Shown here: positions 36,866-46,181 of the stretch, piece after piece | Layout of the letters: each line of letters starts with the position of its first letter | Numbering within the stretch: the stretch's first letter is position 1 | Source: Enterococcus rivorum | Lineage (GTDB): Bacteria > Bacillota > Bacilli > Lactobacillales > Enterococcaceae | Length of the DNA: 64,000 bases | Reading direction: 5' to 3' | Assembly: GCF_001742285.1 (NCBI RefSeq) | Contig: NZ_MIEK01000034.1 | Location: 107,762-171,761 of the forward strand | Program-made: the position numbers and the translations under genes | The notes under the pieces: generated by a model | Told to the model about the DNA's origin: nothing | What the model saw: only the letters and a program-made list of their open reading frames with translations | Database searches by the model: none

Positions 36866-37291
36866 TTAAAAATTTGGTGTCGCAAATACGTGATTGTATA
36901 GATTATTTTGTAGTGGATGGTCAAATTTCAGAAAAAACTCTTTTTCAGAGCTAACACCACCAAGTGCTTTGGGAAAATCGACATATGAAATACAGTGAGT
37001 GAATATTTCGATGACTTCTTCTTTACTCCATCCAAAATTTAGAGCACCCTTAATGTATGTATGCAATTAAGACTCTGTATCTCCTTGCGTTATTAATGCG
37101 ATTAGCGAAATTACTTGTCTTAACTTTAAGTCTAGATATTGCCGCTTATAGATTTCTTCAAAAGCAAAATTTATAATGTAGTCTGATACATCAGGTGCAA
37201 TGTCTTCTATATTCTTTATTGCTCCTTTGCTAGCTCCCTTATCTAATTTATTTAGAGCCTCAGATCCTAAATCATAGTTGTCATAACTCAT
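36866..37291 (-). pseudogene. Carboxymuconolactone decarboxylase family gene with internal stop
   Basis: Two parts in the same frame, divided by TAA at 37069-37067: the first ends SLIALITQGDTES, the second continues LHTYIKGALNFGWSKEEVIE, which together read as one AhpD/CMD-like protein. A single C-to-T change (CAA to TAA) explains the break. The C-terminus runs into the MerR fragment and is probably altered. It is divergent from a MerR gene, the arrangement common for this family in Firmicutes. Confidence 0.82.
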
Positions 37292-37372
37292 AGTTGAACC
37301 TACTTTCACCTTATGGTAGTATGTGTTAACTGATGAAGTACACTCTATGTCAAGTGAGGAGAAATTAAAATT

Positions 37373-37774
37373 ATGAGTTACAGTATTGGAGAGTTTTCTA
37401 AAATAACAGATTTGGCGATTGACACTATTCGTTATTATGAAAAAAAAGGCCTAATAATTCCCAATAGAGATAAAAATAATCGACGCGTATTTGAAGAAAG
37501 TGATATTGGCTGGTTAGAATTCATAAAAAAGCTCAAATTGACTGGTATGAAACTGAAAAATATAAAGTATTATTCTCAATTGCGATATCAAGGTGATAAA
37601 ACAATTGAAATCCGACTTGAGCTACTTTATCAGCAAGCAGACGTTCTATTTGTGAAGCAAAAAGAGGTTGCTGAACATATCAAGTTTTTATACAATAAAA
37701 TTAACATATACAACAACATGTTAGAAGAGAAACGTAAGACAGATGCTGAAAAAAATAAACTTCAATCCGTTTAA
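37373..37774 (+). CDS. MerR-family transcriptional regulator
   Basis: A 133-residue regulator with N-terminal winged helix (YSIGEFSKITDLAIDTIRYYEKKGLI) and a C-terminal coiled coil for dimerisation. There is no conserved cysteine pattern suggesting metal sensing. It is divergent from the decarboxylase pseudogene, its probable target, so it may now regulate a dead gene or only itself. AGTGAGG precedes the start. Confidence 0.85.
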   Translation: MSYSIGEFSKITDLAIDTIRYYEKKGLIIPNRDKNNRRVFEESDIGWLEFIKKLKLTGMKLKNIKYYSQLRYQGDKTIEIRLELLYQQADVLFVKQKEVAEHIKFLYNKINIYNNMLEEKRKTDAEKNKLQSV

Positions 37775-37784
37775 CTATCTAATG

Positions 37785-37812
37785 GAGCCTACTTTTTTTA
37801 GTAGGCTCTTTT
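37785..37812 (+). terminator. Intrinsic terminator of the MerR gene
   Basis: GAGCCTACT pairs with AGTAGGCTC around a T-rich loop, followed by a T-run. It begins 11 bases after the stop. Confidence 0.88.
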
Positions 37813-38787
37813 TTCCCGTTTCCCATCTATTTTTACTAAACGCTAAATTTTATGCTCTATTTGATTAAGCAGTTAACAGTTTCATTCAGCAATTTGTAAT
37901 AGTTGAATGTTTCTGCAAGAACTATTTTTTCTTATAATCAGATTATTTCTATGTCCACAACCTTATACTCCGAGTATCCCCTCCCGCTTTTTTATAGATC
38001 AAGTTCTCTCTTAAGATAACAACTTTCATATTCAATTATTTTAGACTTTTAATTTTCCTAATAAATATTGAAAGAACTCCTTTTCGTTTCGTGGGAAAAA
38101 TTCTTAATAAAGAAAAAAATGAAAAGAACACATTCATTATTGAAAATTTGTTTGATATCACCAAAAATCCAGTCACTGTTATCAATAAAAATGACATTGG
38201 CTGTTATGAATCCATTCCAATACCGAATTCACACCAGCCAAGCAAGTTATATTTATCATTTTATTTGGTTCTCTAAATCAGAATAAAAAGCGAGAGAAAG
38301 AAGTTCTTACAATCTTTTCCAATGTTACTACGTTTTCACAAAAGATTCTCCTCATAGAAAAGCTCGTACGTTACTAAAATGACATTTAAAGATGAAGATA
38401 CGATCTATAAAGTGGGTTTCTAACGCAAATTTTCTTTAGAGATCACACTAGAATTACTTTGAATCAGAAAGATCAAGGGAATTTCCTGTAAAATCCCCCT
38501 ACCTTTCTTAAGCGAATAGATACTTTGTCTCGAACTCCACTTTTTCTACAGAAAATAGCTAATTATCCTAGGTCGTATCTGAAGAATACAACGACAAATA
38601 TTTTCTTGACTGATCATCTAACCCACCCAGTATAAAGACTCACTTATGTACCACGAAAACGCATTTTTCTTTCTATATCGCCAGAATAGTTGCGAAAAAA
38701 ATCAGATTTCAGCGTATTTTTTGATATAGCTTAGAGCTTAGTATCACCCCCTATAAGCAAATCTTTACCAAAATTTCCTATTATAAA
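37813..38787. other. 975-base region without an intact gene
   Basis: A short plus-strand frame (38091-38276, with IIENLFDITKNPVTVINKND) looks protein-like but has no start context and no recognised family; other frames are broken by stops. The region lies between MerR genes next to two pseudogenes and is best seen as decayed coding sequence. No RNA gene was recognised. Confidence 0.4.
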
Positions 38788-39234
38788 TTAGTTAGCTTTT
38801 TTCTCTATGTCAACATCAAAATCTTTATAAAATAAGTCATAAAGCCCTGCTTCTCCTTGATTGACTTCTTCCGTTCCAGCTTCAATCGCTTTTTGATAAT
38901 ACTCTATTTTCCATGCTACTTTTTTTAAATCTGTTGATAATTGCTGGATTTTATCCTTTATTTTTTGTTCTTGATCTAAATAATAGCTTAAGCGCTCTTG
39001 TAAAGTTTCATCGCCTTGCATAACTAACTGAATGACATTACGAATGTCTCCCAACGAGGCACCTGTGTCTTTCATAAAGCGAATGGTTGCTAACAAGTCT
39101 AAGTCTTTTTCTTCAAAATAACGAATACCATTTTCTTTTCTTTTTACAAAAGGTAGCAACCCTTCACTTTCATAATAGCGTAATGTTGCGGGAGTAAACC
39201 CCATCATTTTTCCAACCTGACTAATGCTATACAT
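38788..39234 (-). CDS. MerR-family transcriptional regulator
   Basis: A 148-residue regulator with the winged helix MYSISQVGKMMGFTPATLRYYESEG and a long dimerisation helix. The start at 39234 has AAAGGGTG upstream; an in-frame GTG three codons earlier is unlikely. It is divergent from the SDR gene, whose promoter has the 19-base spacer and central palindrome typical of MerR activation. A decayed copy lies at 36497. Confidence 0.88.
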   Translation of the reverse strand: MYSISQVGKMMGFTPATLRYYESEGLLPFVKRKENGIRYFEEKDLDLLATIRFMKDTGASLGDIRNVIQLVMQGDETLQERLSYYLDQEQKIKDKIQQLSTDLKKVAWKIEYYQKAIEAGTEEVNQGEAGLYDLFYKDFDVDIEKKAN

Positions 39235-39250
39235 AAAAAACACCCTTTCC

Positions 39251-39281
39251 TTGACTTCAAGTATACTTTAACGTGTATGAT
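39251..39281 (+). promoter_or_regulatory. MerR-type promoter of the SDR gene
   Basis: TTGACT (39251-39256), a 19-base spacer, and TATGAT (39276-39281). The spacer holds the perfect palindrome AAGTATACTT (39259-39268). Over-long spacers with a dyad are the hallmark of MerR-activated promoters. Confidence 0.82.
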
Positions 39282-39313
39282 AATATTATATCATCAAGAA
39301 ATGAGGAAACATA

Positions 39314-40045
39314 ATGACAAAAAAATTAATTGTAATCACAGGTGCAAGCTCTGGTTTTGGTGCTGAAATGGCGAAACTCTTTAATAAAGAAGGACATCCA
39401 ATGCTTTTGATTGGCAGAAGAATTGACAAGATAAAAGAATTAGCATTAGATTTCTCAAATGTACTAGTAAAATCAGTAGACGTAACAAATTACGAAGCCT
39501 TTCAAGCAGCGATTGATGAAGCAACAGCAATCTATGGGCCTGTCGATTTATTAGTCAATAATGCTGGGGTAATGCTATTGGGTAACATCTGGAATCAAGA
39601 TATCAATGAATGGAAAAATATGATGGATACGAATGTACTTGGTGTTTTAAATGGAATGAAAACTGTTCTTGACACAATGAAAGAGAACCAAACAGGAACT
39701 ATCATTAATATCAGCTCTATCGCGGGTAGAAAGACTTTTGGTAACCATGCGGCTTATGCAGCCAGCAAGTTTGGCGTTCATGCTTTATCTGAAACAGTTA
39801 GAGAAGAAGTTTCTGGGGATAACGTACGTGTCCTCGTAATGGCTCCTGGTGCTGCTGAAACTGAGCTTCTGACCCATACGACCGATGACAAAGCTTTATC
39901 TGAATACGAACAATGGAAGCAAAGTATGGGGGGACTAACATTAGATCCAATCCATGTAGCAAAAACGGTTAAATATATGTACGACATGCCTCAAGAAGTT
40001 TCAATAAGAGAAGTATTAATTGCTGCTACAAAACAAAACGCGTAA
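39314..40045 (+). CDS. SDR-family oxidoreductase
   Basis: A 243-residue short-chain dehydrogenase. The NAD(P) site is VITGASSGFGAEMAKLF, followed by NNAGVMLLG, catalytic Ser in INISSIAGRKTF and the YAASK motif. NADP(H) preference is likely from the basic residues GRRIDK after strand two. Its substrate is unknown. It is under the divergent MerR regulator. Confidence 0.9.
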   Translation: MTKKLIVITGASSGFGAEMAKLFNKEGHPMLLIGRRIDKIKELALDFSNVLVKSVDVTNYEAFQAAIDEATAIYGPVDLLVNNAGVMLLGNIWNQDINEWKNMMDTNVLGVLNGMKTVLDTMKENQTGTIINISSIAGRKTFGNHAAYAASKFGVHALSETVREEVSGDNVRVLVMAPGAAETELLTHTTDDKALSEYEQWKQSMGGLTLDPIHVAKTVKYMYDMPQEVSIREVLIAATKQNA

Positions 40046-40202
40046 ATGATTAATCAAACAGCTACTTTAGGTAGTACTTTTCAGTTTTGTTAATGTAACG
40101 CTTTCGTGATTAGGTGAAAACTTTTTTAGTTTTTACTTAATCATTTTTTCTTTCCTCTCGAATTTTTATGCTATACTAGCAACAGAAAGTGGTGAACAAA
40201 CC

Positions 40203-40958
40203 TTGCTATTTTTAGACTATACTCCTGATTTAAGCACAATTGATTTAGAAATTTATAAATACGTAGCCACACATATCGATAAAGTGGTCTATATGCGAAT
40301 TAGAGAACTAGCTCAAGAAACTCACAGTAGCACTGCTAGTATCCTTCGTTTTTGCAAAAAATTTGGTTGCGAGGGCTTTTCAGAATTTAAAATTAAGCTA
40401 AATCTTTACCAAGAGTCGCTCGCTCAACAACCAACTTCTCATGCAGTAGATGAAACTTCCTTCGCACATTTTATTCAACGTTCTACAGAATCTTTTTATC
40501 AAGAACGAATCCAAGCAGCCGCAAAATTATTAGCTGAAAAAGAGCTTGTTATCTTTATTGGAACAGGTTCATCAAATATTATGGCAGAGTACGGTGCACT
40601 TTATTTTTCCTCTATTTTTAGTATGGCTTTTCATATTGAAGACCCTATTAATCATCCCGTTAACTTTTTTAATAAAAGTATAGCGCAAAATGTTTGTGTC
40701 ATCGCACTCTCTGTTAGTGGTGAAAACGATGCTGTCATCAACTACTTGAATCATTTTATTACCAACGATAGTGCTATTATTTCTATTACAAATAGTGAAA
40801 AATCTACGATTGCTAAACTATCCAATGTTAACATTCCTTACTATATTTCAACTGAAAGAATTGGAGATAGTGATATCACCTCACAAGTTCCAGCGCTTTA
40901 CACTGTTGAATATTTAGCAAAAGAAGTGCAAAAATTAAAGAGGATGGGACAAAACTAA
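40203..40958 (+). CDS. RpiR/MurR-family transcriptional regulator
   Basis: A 251-residue sugar-phosphate-responsive regulator. The N-terminal HTH_6 domain contains MRIRELAQETHSSTASILRF, and the SIS domain contains FIGTGSSNIMAEYG and IALSVSGENDAVINYL. TTG start with AGTGGTG upstream. It is convergent with the GH4 glucosidase, a reasonable candidate target. The C-terminal residues KRMGQN are encoded by an intergenic-type hairpin element (see findings). Confidence 0.85.
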   Translation: MLFLDYTPDLSTIDLEIYKYVATHIDKVVYMRIRELAQETHSSTASILRFCKKFGCEGFSEFKIKLNLYQESLAQQPTSHAVDETSFAHFIQRSTESFYQERIQAAAKLLAEKELVIFIGTGSSNIMAEYGALYFSSIFSMAFHIEDPINHPVNFFNKSIAQNVCVIALSVSGENDAVINYLNHFITNDSAIISITNSEKSTIAKLSNVNIPYYISTERIGDSDITSQVPALYTVEYLAKEVQKLKRMGQN

Positions 40959-40982
40959 AAATCAGTTTTGTTTCATCCTCTA
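40941..40982. terminator. GGGACA-type hairpin at the end of the RpiR gene
   Basis: GAGGATG-g-GACAAAACT pairs with AGTTTTGT-t-TCATCCTC around a 7-base loop. The left arm overlaps the last codons of the RpiR gene (stop at 40956-40958). Confidence 0.75.
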
Positions 40983-41189
40983 AATCCGAATAAACGGTGG
41001 TCAAAAGTCTGGATCTTCGGAAATTCCCCGCAAATCACTCAATACATAGAACCTATTGCGCGTTTTGCGGTCCAATTTCTCGCCCCAAAACGACTTCTGT
41101 CGCAACCTCTTTCCTATGATTAGAGAGTAAACTTCTCGACGGGTGAGTTTCCCCTCTAATCGTAGTAAGTTTTACGATTCATTTTTTAC
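40983..41189. other. Intergenic region, probable repeat-type sequence
   Basis: The 207 bases between the RpiR and GH4 genes contain no frame. They are less AT-rich than nearby gaps and include an inverted repeat GATTAGAG (41118-41125) / CTCTAATC (41154-41161). Its composition suggests it is part of a larger repeat with the preceding hairpin. Confidence 0.35.
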
Positions 41190-42509
41190 TTAATTGAAAA
41201 AGTTTGGTAAATATTGTTTGTGTGCTTCTAATAATTCATCCATGACTTGTTTTGCCACATCACCACTTGTTACTAATGGATTCATTGTGAAGGCCTGTAG
41301 TAAAGTTCCATAATCACCGGTTACAGCTGCATCAATGGTCAGTAATTCCATTGACTTCATTAGTTGAAGTAAGCCACGTTGTTTAGGTTCAAAGCTCCCA
41401 AAAGTATAAGGAATCGGCCCTTTACCCGTAATCATACAAGTTACTTCCACTGCCGTGTCACTCGGTAAATCAGTGATTGTTCCGTTGTTTCTTGTGCTGA
41501 CAGTCATTGTTGTTCGTTTGTCATTGTGAATCGAATTAATGATTTCACAAGCCGCATCACTGTAGCGAGCACCACCACGCTCTGCCAGTTGTTGTGGTTT
41601 GTAGTCTAATTTAGGATCTTTGTATAAATCAAATAGCTCTTGCTCAATCTGTTTTACTTTCTCAGCTCTAGTACCGTTATTTTTAAAGTCCTCAAGCTCT
41701 TCAGCTAACATTTTATCAGTATAGTAATAGTAGTTGTGGTAAGGACAAGGAACCATGTGTAGATTTTCAACTTGTTCAAAAATTAAATTATTGTCTTTAA
41801 TATTTGCAACGATAGACTTCGCTTCTTCTTGACCATACATTTTTCCAATCAATTCATCTGTCCGATCATTTCCTTTTGAATCCACGACAGTATGCCAATG
41901 CAAGTGGTTAATCCCTGCAAATTGGAAGAATAGATTTTTTGGTTTTTCTTCTAAAATTTCTGCTTCTTCAAAAACAGCGTTCACTGGAATATTACATAAA
42001 CCAACTACTTTATCCCATTTACCATATCTTAAAACAGCTTCAGTCACCATACCAGCTGGGTTTGTAAAGTTTATCAACCAAGCATTTGGACATAGCTCTT
42101 TCATATCTTCTACAATATCTAAAATAACGGGTACAGTTCTTAAGGCTTTAAATATTCCACCTGCTCCGTTTGTTTCTTGTCCAATCAATCCATGACTTAA
42201 AGGAATACGTTCATCTAAAATACGAGCATCTAAAAGACCAACACGTAATTGTGTCGTAACAAAATCTGCATCTTTTAGTGCTTCACGACGATCTAAAGTC
42301 AAATGTACTTCACAATCAACACCTGCTGCTTTTACCATCCGTTTGGCCATCGCACCAACGATTTCAAGTTTTTCTTTTCCTGCTTCAATATCAACTAACC
42401 ATAATTCTCTAACGGGCAACTCATCGAAGCGCTTAATAAATCCTTCTACTAATTCAGGTGTATAACTTGAACCTCCACCAATGGTTACAATCTTAATTCC
42501 TTTTGACAT
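41190..42509 (-). CDS. 6-phospho-beta-glucosidase, GH4 family
   Basis: A 439-residue NAD- and metal-dependent glycosidase. The N-terminal Rossmann motif is KIVTIGGGSSYTPELVEGF; family features are QLRVGLLDARILDERIPLSH, NFTNPAGMVTEA, the metal-binding CNIPVN and the INHLHWH motif. It hydrolyses PTS-imported phosphorylated beta-glucosides such as cellobiose-6-P. No PTS genes are adjacent. AGGAGG precedes the start. Confidence 0.9.
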   Translation of the reverse strand: MSKGIKIVTIGGGSSYTPELVEGFIKRFDELPVRELWLVDIEAGKEKLEIVGAMAKRMVKAAGVDCEVHLTLDRREALKDADFVTTQLRVGLLDARILDERIPLSHGLIGQETNGAGGIFKALRTVPVILDIVEDMKELCPNAWLINFTNPAGMVTEAVLRYGKWDKVVGLCNIPVNAVFEEAEILEEKPKNLFFQFAGINHLHWHTVVDSKGNDRTDELIGKMYGQEEAKSIVANIKDNNLIFEQVENLHMVPCPYHNYYYYTDKMLAEELEDFKNNGTRAEKVKQIEQELFDLYKDPKLDYKPQQLAERGGARYSDAACEIINSIHNDKRTTMTVSTRNNGTITDLPSDTAVEVTCMITGKGPIPYTFGSFEPKQRGLLQLMKSMELLTIDAAVTGDYGTLLQAFTMNPLVTSGDVAKQVMDELLEAHKQYLPNFFN

Positions 42510-42650
42510 AAGTATTTGGCCTCCTAATTAACTATCTACCTTCAGTATAAATCCATCTCAGGAAATAATATAGCCCAAATCAACAACTGGTTACAGGTTC
42601 AAAATAATGTCATTTGTACCATTATTGTCACATTTTGTAACTATATATAA

Positions 42651-42690
42651 AAAAGCAGTAGGCCATCTTTAGTAGGCACCACTGCTACTC
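42651..42690 (-). terminator. Probable terminator of pta-side operon tsaE-GNAT
   Basis: AGCAGTAGG and CACTGCT arms around 42653-42690 form an imperfect stem; on the minus strand a T-run follows (complement of AAAAAA at 42650-42655). It lies 15-50 bases after the GNAT stop. Confidence 0.5.
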
Positions 42691-42703
42691 TCTTAGTGAG
42701 ACA

Positions 42704-43225
42704 CTAATCAATCATCTTGCTCATTAAGTGAACATTCAAAAATTCCCCTGTATCTGTCTTAGCTCCTCTTTCCATAATCGTTTCCGTTTTAAAACCAATT
42801 TTCTCATATAAAGAGACTGCTCGCTGGTTCCGTTCTTGCACCGTTAGTTCCAGACGACGAATAATTCCAGATTCTTTAGACCACTGAAGCACTTCTTCCA
42901 TCATTAAGCGTCCCAAGCCAAAGCCCCAATAATCTTTTAAGATACTAATCCCAATTTCACCAATATGTTCCATTCGTCCCTTATTTGACGCTTTAACAGA
43001 GGCTGTACCGACGATTTTACAATCCACTAAAGCCACTAACAAGACATTATTTGGAGAATCATACATATCTGCTAAATTTTGAGCCATCTCCTCTACTGAC
43101 ATCGCTAACCCTTTGTCATCCATAACTAAATAAGGGGTTTCACTCCCAATGAGTTTCAAAGTGGTTAAAATCTCAGCCGCATCATCAGGGATTGCTTCTC
43201 GTACAGTCACTTCTACTTCAGTCAT
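42704..43225 (-). CDS. GNAT-family N-acetyltransferase
   Basis: A 173-residue acetyltransferase with an acetyl-CoA motif IGISILKDYWGFGLGRLMMEE and C-terminal ELTVQERNQRAVSLYEKIGF. It starts one base after the tsaE stop, so they are co-transcribed. RimI is a common neighbour of tsaE, but the sequence here is closer to general protein or small-molecule acetyltransferases, so the substrate is open. Confidence 0.85.
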   Translation of the reverse strand: MTEVEVTVREAIPDDAAEILTTLKLIGSETPYLVMDDKGLAMSVEEMAQNLADMYDSPNNVLLVALVDCKIVGTASVKASNKGRMEHIGEIGISILKDYWGFGLGRLMMEEVLQWSKESGIIRRLELTVQERNQRAVSLYEKIGFKTETIMERGAKTDTGEFLNVHLMSKMID

Positions 43226-43226
43226 T

Positions 43227-43694
43227 TTATTTCCCCCATCTTTCTATCACTCGTTTCAAAAATGCTTCTGACTTCGCTCCAAAAGCTTCTAAATGAATCT
43301 CTCGTTTTTCTATATCAGTCAAATCTTTTGTAAAAGTGATTTCCAAATAATCTTCAGGTAAAAAATCTCCTAGCATTTTTCCCCACTCAACGACAGATAA
43401 TCCATCTCCTTCAAAGTAATCATCCAGCGCCAAATCATCCGCACCCTCTTCAATCCGATAAACATCCATATGATACAAAGGAATCCGTCCTTGCTGGTAT
43501 TCTCGAATAATCGTATATGTCGGACTTTTGATCATTTGATCTATTCCTAACCCTAGTGCAATTCCTTTTGTCAGCGTTGTTTTGCCAGCGCCCAAGTCCC
43601 CAGTCAAGATGATTGTATCCCCTGCTACAGCAGACAAACCAATTACTTTCGCAAGTTTCTCCGTTTCTTCTGGTTTTTTTACATTAATATCCAT
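43227..43694 (-). CDS. tsaE: tRNA t6A biosynthesis ATPase TsaE
   Basis: A 155-residue P-loop ATPase of the t6A37 tRNA modification complex with TsaB and TsaD. Walker A is LTGDLGAGKTTLTKGIA; other motifs are SPTYTIIREY, YHMDVYRIEE and VVEWGKMLGD. It is upstream of the GNAT gene and downstream of pta, with a terminator between it and pta. Confidence 0.93.
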   Translation of the reverse strand: MDINVKKPEETEKLAKVIGLSAVAGDTIILTGDLGAGKTTLTKGIALGLGIDQMIKSPTYTIIREYQQGRIPLYHMDVYRIEEGADDLALDDYFEGDGLSVVEWGKMLGDFLPEDYLEITFTKDLTDIEKREIHLEAFGAKSEAFLKRVIERWGK

Positions 43695-43818
43695 TTTCCA
43701 CCTACTTATCTGTTTCCTCTGTTCTTTCTATGTAAAGTAGTATACCGAATTCTAAAAAAAATAACTACAACAAATAGGTTAAAAAATTTTTTTCTCCCTA
43801 GAATATTCTTGCCCTAGC

Positions 43819-43860
43819 AAAAAACAGAAGCTACTAATTTATAAAATCAGTAACTTCTGT
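43819..43860 (-). terminator. Intrinsic terminator of pta
   Basis: ACAGAAG-c-TACT-aaTTT pairs with AAATc-AGTA-a-CTTCTGT (43824-43860); on the minus strand a T-run follows. It begins 14 bases after the pta stop. Confidence 0.8.
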
Positions 43861-43874
43861 CAATCTCTTATCTT

Positions 43875-44858
43875 CTATTCACTCATTAGCGTTTGAGCAG
43901 CAGTAATAATTGAAAGTTTATAAATATCTTCTTCATTCGCACCACGAGATAAATCCGAAACCGGTTTGTTCAATCCTTGTAAGATTGGCCCAATGGCTTC
44001 AAAGTTGCCTAAACGTTGAGCAATTTTGTAGCCAATATTTCCTGATTGTAACTCTGGGAAAACAAAGACTGTCGCTGAACCAGCAACTTTTGAGTTTGGC
44101 GCTTTTAATTGAGCAACTGATGACACGTATGAAGCATCAAACTGTAACTCGCCATCAATTTGGTATTGAGGAGCTAATTCTTGTGCAATTTTTGTTGCTT
44201 CTACTACTTTATCTACTTCTGGTGCTTTTGCAGATCCTTTTGTAGAAAAACTCATCATAGCAACTTTAGGTTCAATATCAAATAATTCTGCTGTTCTAGC
44301 ACTGTCTACAGCAATTTCAGCCAATTCTTGTGCTGTTGGATTCACATTAATTGCACAATCCGCAAAAATGTATTTTTCTTGGTCACGTCCACGTACCATA
44401 ATCATTGCACCACTTGTACGGCTAACACCTGGTTTTGTTTTAATAATTTGCAATGCTGGTCTCACAGTGTCGCCTGTTGAATGAATAGCACCACTAACCA
44501 TCCCATCAGCAATCCCCATGTACGTAAGCATCGTACCAAAATAGTTAACGTCTTTCAGAATTTTACGAGCATCTTCTTCTGTTACTTTACCATTACGGCG
44601 TTCAACAAAAGCAGCCACCATTTCATCCCAACGATCATAATTCTCTGGATCAAGAATTGTAAAGTTGGAAGTTTTGATTCCTCTCGCATGAGCAGCTTTA
44701 ACAATCTCATCCGGATTACCAATTAAAATAGGTTCCATTAACTCTTCTGCTTTCAATCGCGCAGCCGCTCCAAGTATACGTGAATCGGTCGCTTCTGGGA
44801 AAACAATTCTGATGTTACGACGAATAACTTTAAATTTTAAACTATCAAATAATTCCAC
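43875..44858 (-). CDS. pta: Phosphate acetyltransferase
   Basis: A 327-residue enzyme that turns acetyl-CoA into acetyl phosphate, feeding ATP production with acetate kinase. Typical features are RIVFPEATDSRILGAAARL, GMVSGAIHSTGDTVRPALQI, SRTSGAMIMV and NIGYKIAQRLG. It is monocistronic with its own terminator. AGGGTAC-type sequence precedes the start. Confidence 0.95.
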   Translation of the reverse strand: MELFDSLKFKVIRRNIRIVFPEATDSRILGAAARLKAEELMEPILIGNPDEIVKAAHARGIKTSNFTILDPENYDRWDEMVAAFVERRNGKVTEEDARKILKDVNYFGTMLTYMGIADGMVSGAIHSTGDTVRPALQIIKTKPGVSRTSGAMIMVRGRDQEKYIFADCAINVNPTAQELAEIAVDSARTAELFDIEPKVAMMSFSTKGSAKAPEVDKVVEATKIAQELAPQYQIDGELQFDASYVSSVAQLKAPNSKVAGSATVFVFPELQSGNIGYKIAQRLGNFEAIGPILQGLNKPVSDLSRGANEEDIYKLSIITAAQTLMSE

Positions 44859-45310
44859 GATGTACCCTCCAATTTGTTTTTATACCCGTTCGTCTTTGAA
44901 ATATTTTTTATTCCATCGAACTTTATGAAACTGATTTTACTGGAAACAGCAGAAAATGAAGCTCGCGAACGAAAAAGTGTCTCCTCTATTTTGAATTACG
45001 TTGATGACACTTTTAATTATGAAGTATGATTCAACGGAATTGAAATAAGAATAGTGACTCTTTATACAATCTGAAACTTATAAGAAAAAACTTATAGTCA
45101 AACAGCCTCAATACTAGTGTTTTCAGTAAAATGGAGATGAATTTCTTCTCCTTAATCACTTGAATCCAAACGATAAACAATATGACAAACTAATGATACA
45201 CCATTCTCAAAGAAAATAACAGTTATTTATAGCTGTATTAGTGAAAAAAAGGCTCTCTGATTACATTTTCACAAAGAATCACTTCTGCACTATAACAGAT
45301 ACCCCCTGTT
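44859..45310. other. Intergenic region between pta and ung
   Basis: The 452 bases contain no intact frame. One inverted repeat AAAAGTGTC (44973-44981) / GACACTTTT (45006-45014) is present. No RNA gene or gene remnant was recognised, and no clear terminator for ung. Confidence 0.4.
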
Positions 45311-45994
45311 TTACAACACTGTTTCAGGTAATGCCCAATGAATTGGCGACTCTCCTAATTTCTCTAACGCTGTATTGGCTTTTGAAAATGGTTTTGAACC
45401 AAAAAATCCACGATGGGCAGATAACGGACTTGGATGTGGTGCTGTAATAATAACATGACGATTAGTATCAATCATTTTCATTTTCTCTTGAGCAGGCTTT
45501 CCCCACAATATAAAGACGATTGGCTTTTCGCGTTCGTTAAGCTTTTGAATAATCACATCTGTTAATTGTTCCCAACCTTGTCCACGATGAGAATAGGCTT
45601 GACCTGCTCGAACCGTCAGAACTGTATTTAAAAGCAATACTCCTTGTTTAGCCCAACTTTCTAAAAAACCATGAGAAACTGGGGGGTAACCTAAATCACT
45701 CTGCAACTCTTTGTAAATATTCACTAAAGAAGGCGGTGTTTTGATTCCTGGTTGTACAGAAAAACTCAATCCATGTGCTTGATTTGGACCATGATAAGGA
45801 TCTTGACCTAAAATGACTACCTTGACCTCTTCGTATGGCGTTAACTCTAGTGCGGAAAAAATATCATACATATCTGGGAAAATAGTCTGTTGGCTGTATT
45901 CTTCTTTTAAAAATTCTCTTAAATGTAAATAGTATTCCTTAGTAAATTCATCTTGTAATTGTTCTTGCCAACTATTATGAATAATCGTTTTCAT
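45311..45994 (-). CDS. ung: Uracil-DNA glycosylase
   Basis: A 227-residue family-1 uracil-DNA glycosylase. The water-activating loop is [16 protein letters not shown], followed by [30 protein letters not shown] and the [13 protein letters not shown] leucine loop. The start at 45994 ([10 protein letters not shown]) has AAAGGAG just upstream; a 16-residue extension is unlikely. It is monocistronic and divergent from the HAD gene. Confidence 0.96.
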   Translation of the reverse strand: MKTIIHNSWQEQLQDEFTKEYYLHLREFLKEEYSQQTIFPDMYDIFSALELTPYEEVKVVILGQDPYHGPNQAHGLSFSVQPGIKTPPSLVNIYKELQSDLGYPPVSHGFLESWAKQGVLLLNTVLTVRAGQAYSHRGQGWEQLTDVIIQKLNEREKPIVFILWGKPAQEKMKMIDTNRHVIITAPHPSPLSAHRGFFGSKPFSKANTALEKLGESPIHWALPETVL

Positions 45995-46181
45995 GTTTGA
46001 AAGCTCCTTTTCACTTTTTATCGTTGACTTGAACGGACTCATTCAACGATCATTTCATCTTCTCTTTATTCTTTTAGCATAACTAATTTTATTGATTCTG
46101 ACAAGAGGATTTTTCTTGCGCTGAAATTCAAAAAACGTGGTAAACTATAGATAAGTTAAATAAACGAGGTGTAGAATATTT

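Noticed and set aside
38068..38286. Small gene on the plus strand
   Set aside because: Two overlapping short frames, neither with a ribosome site or family match; treated as gene debris.
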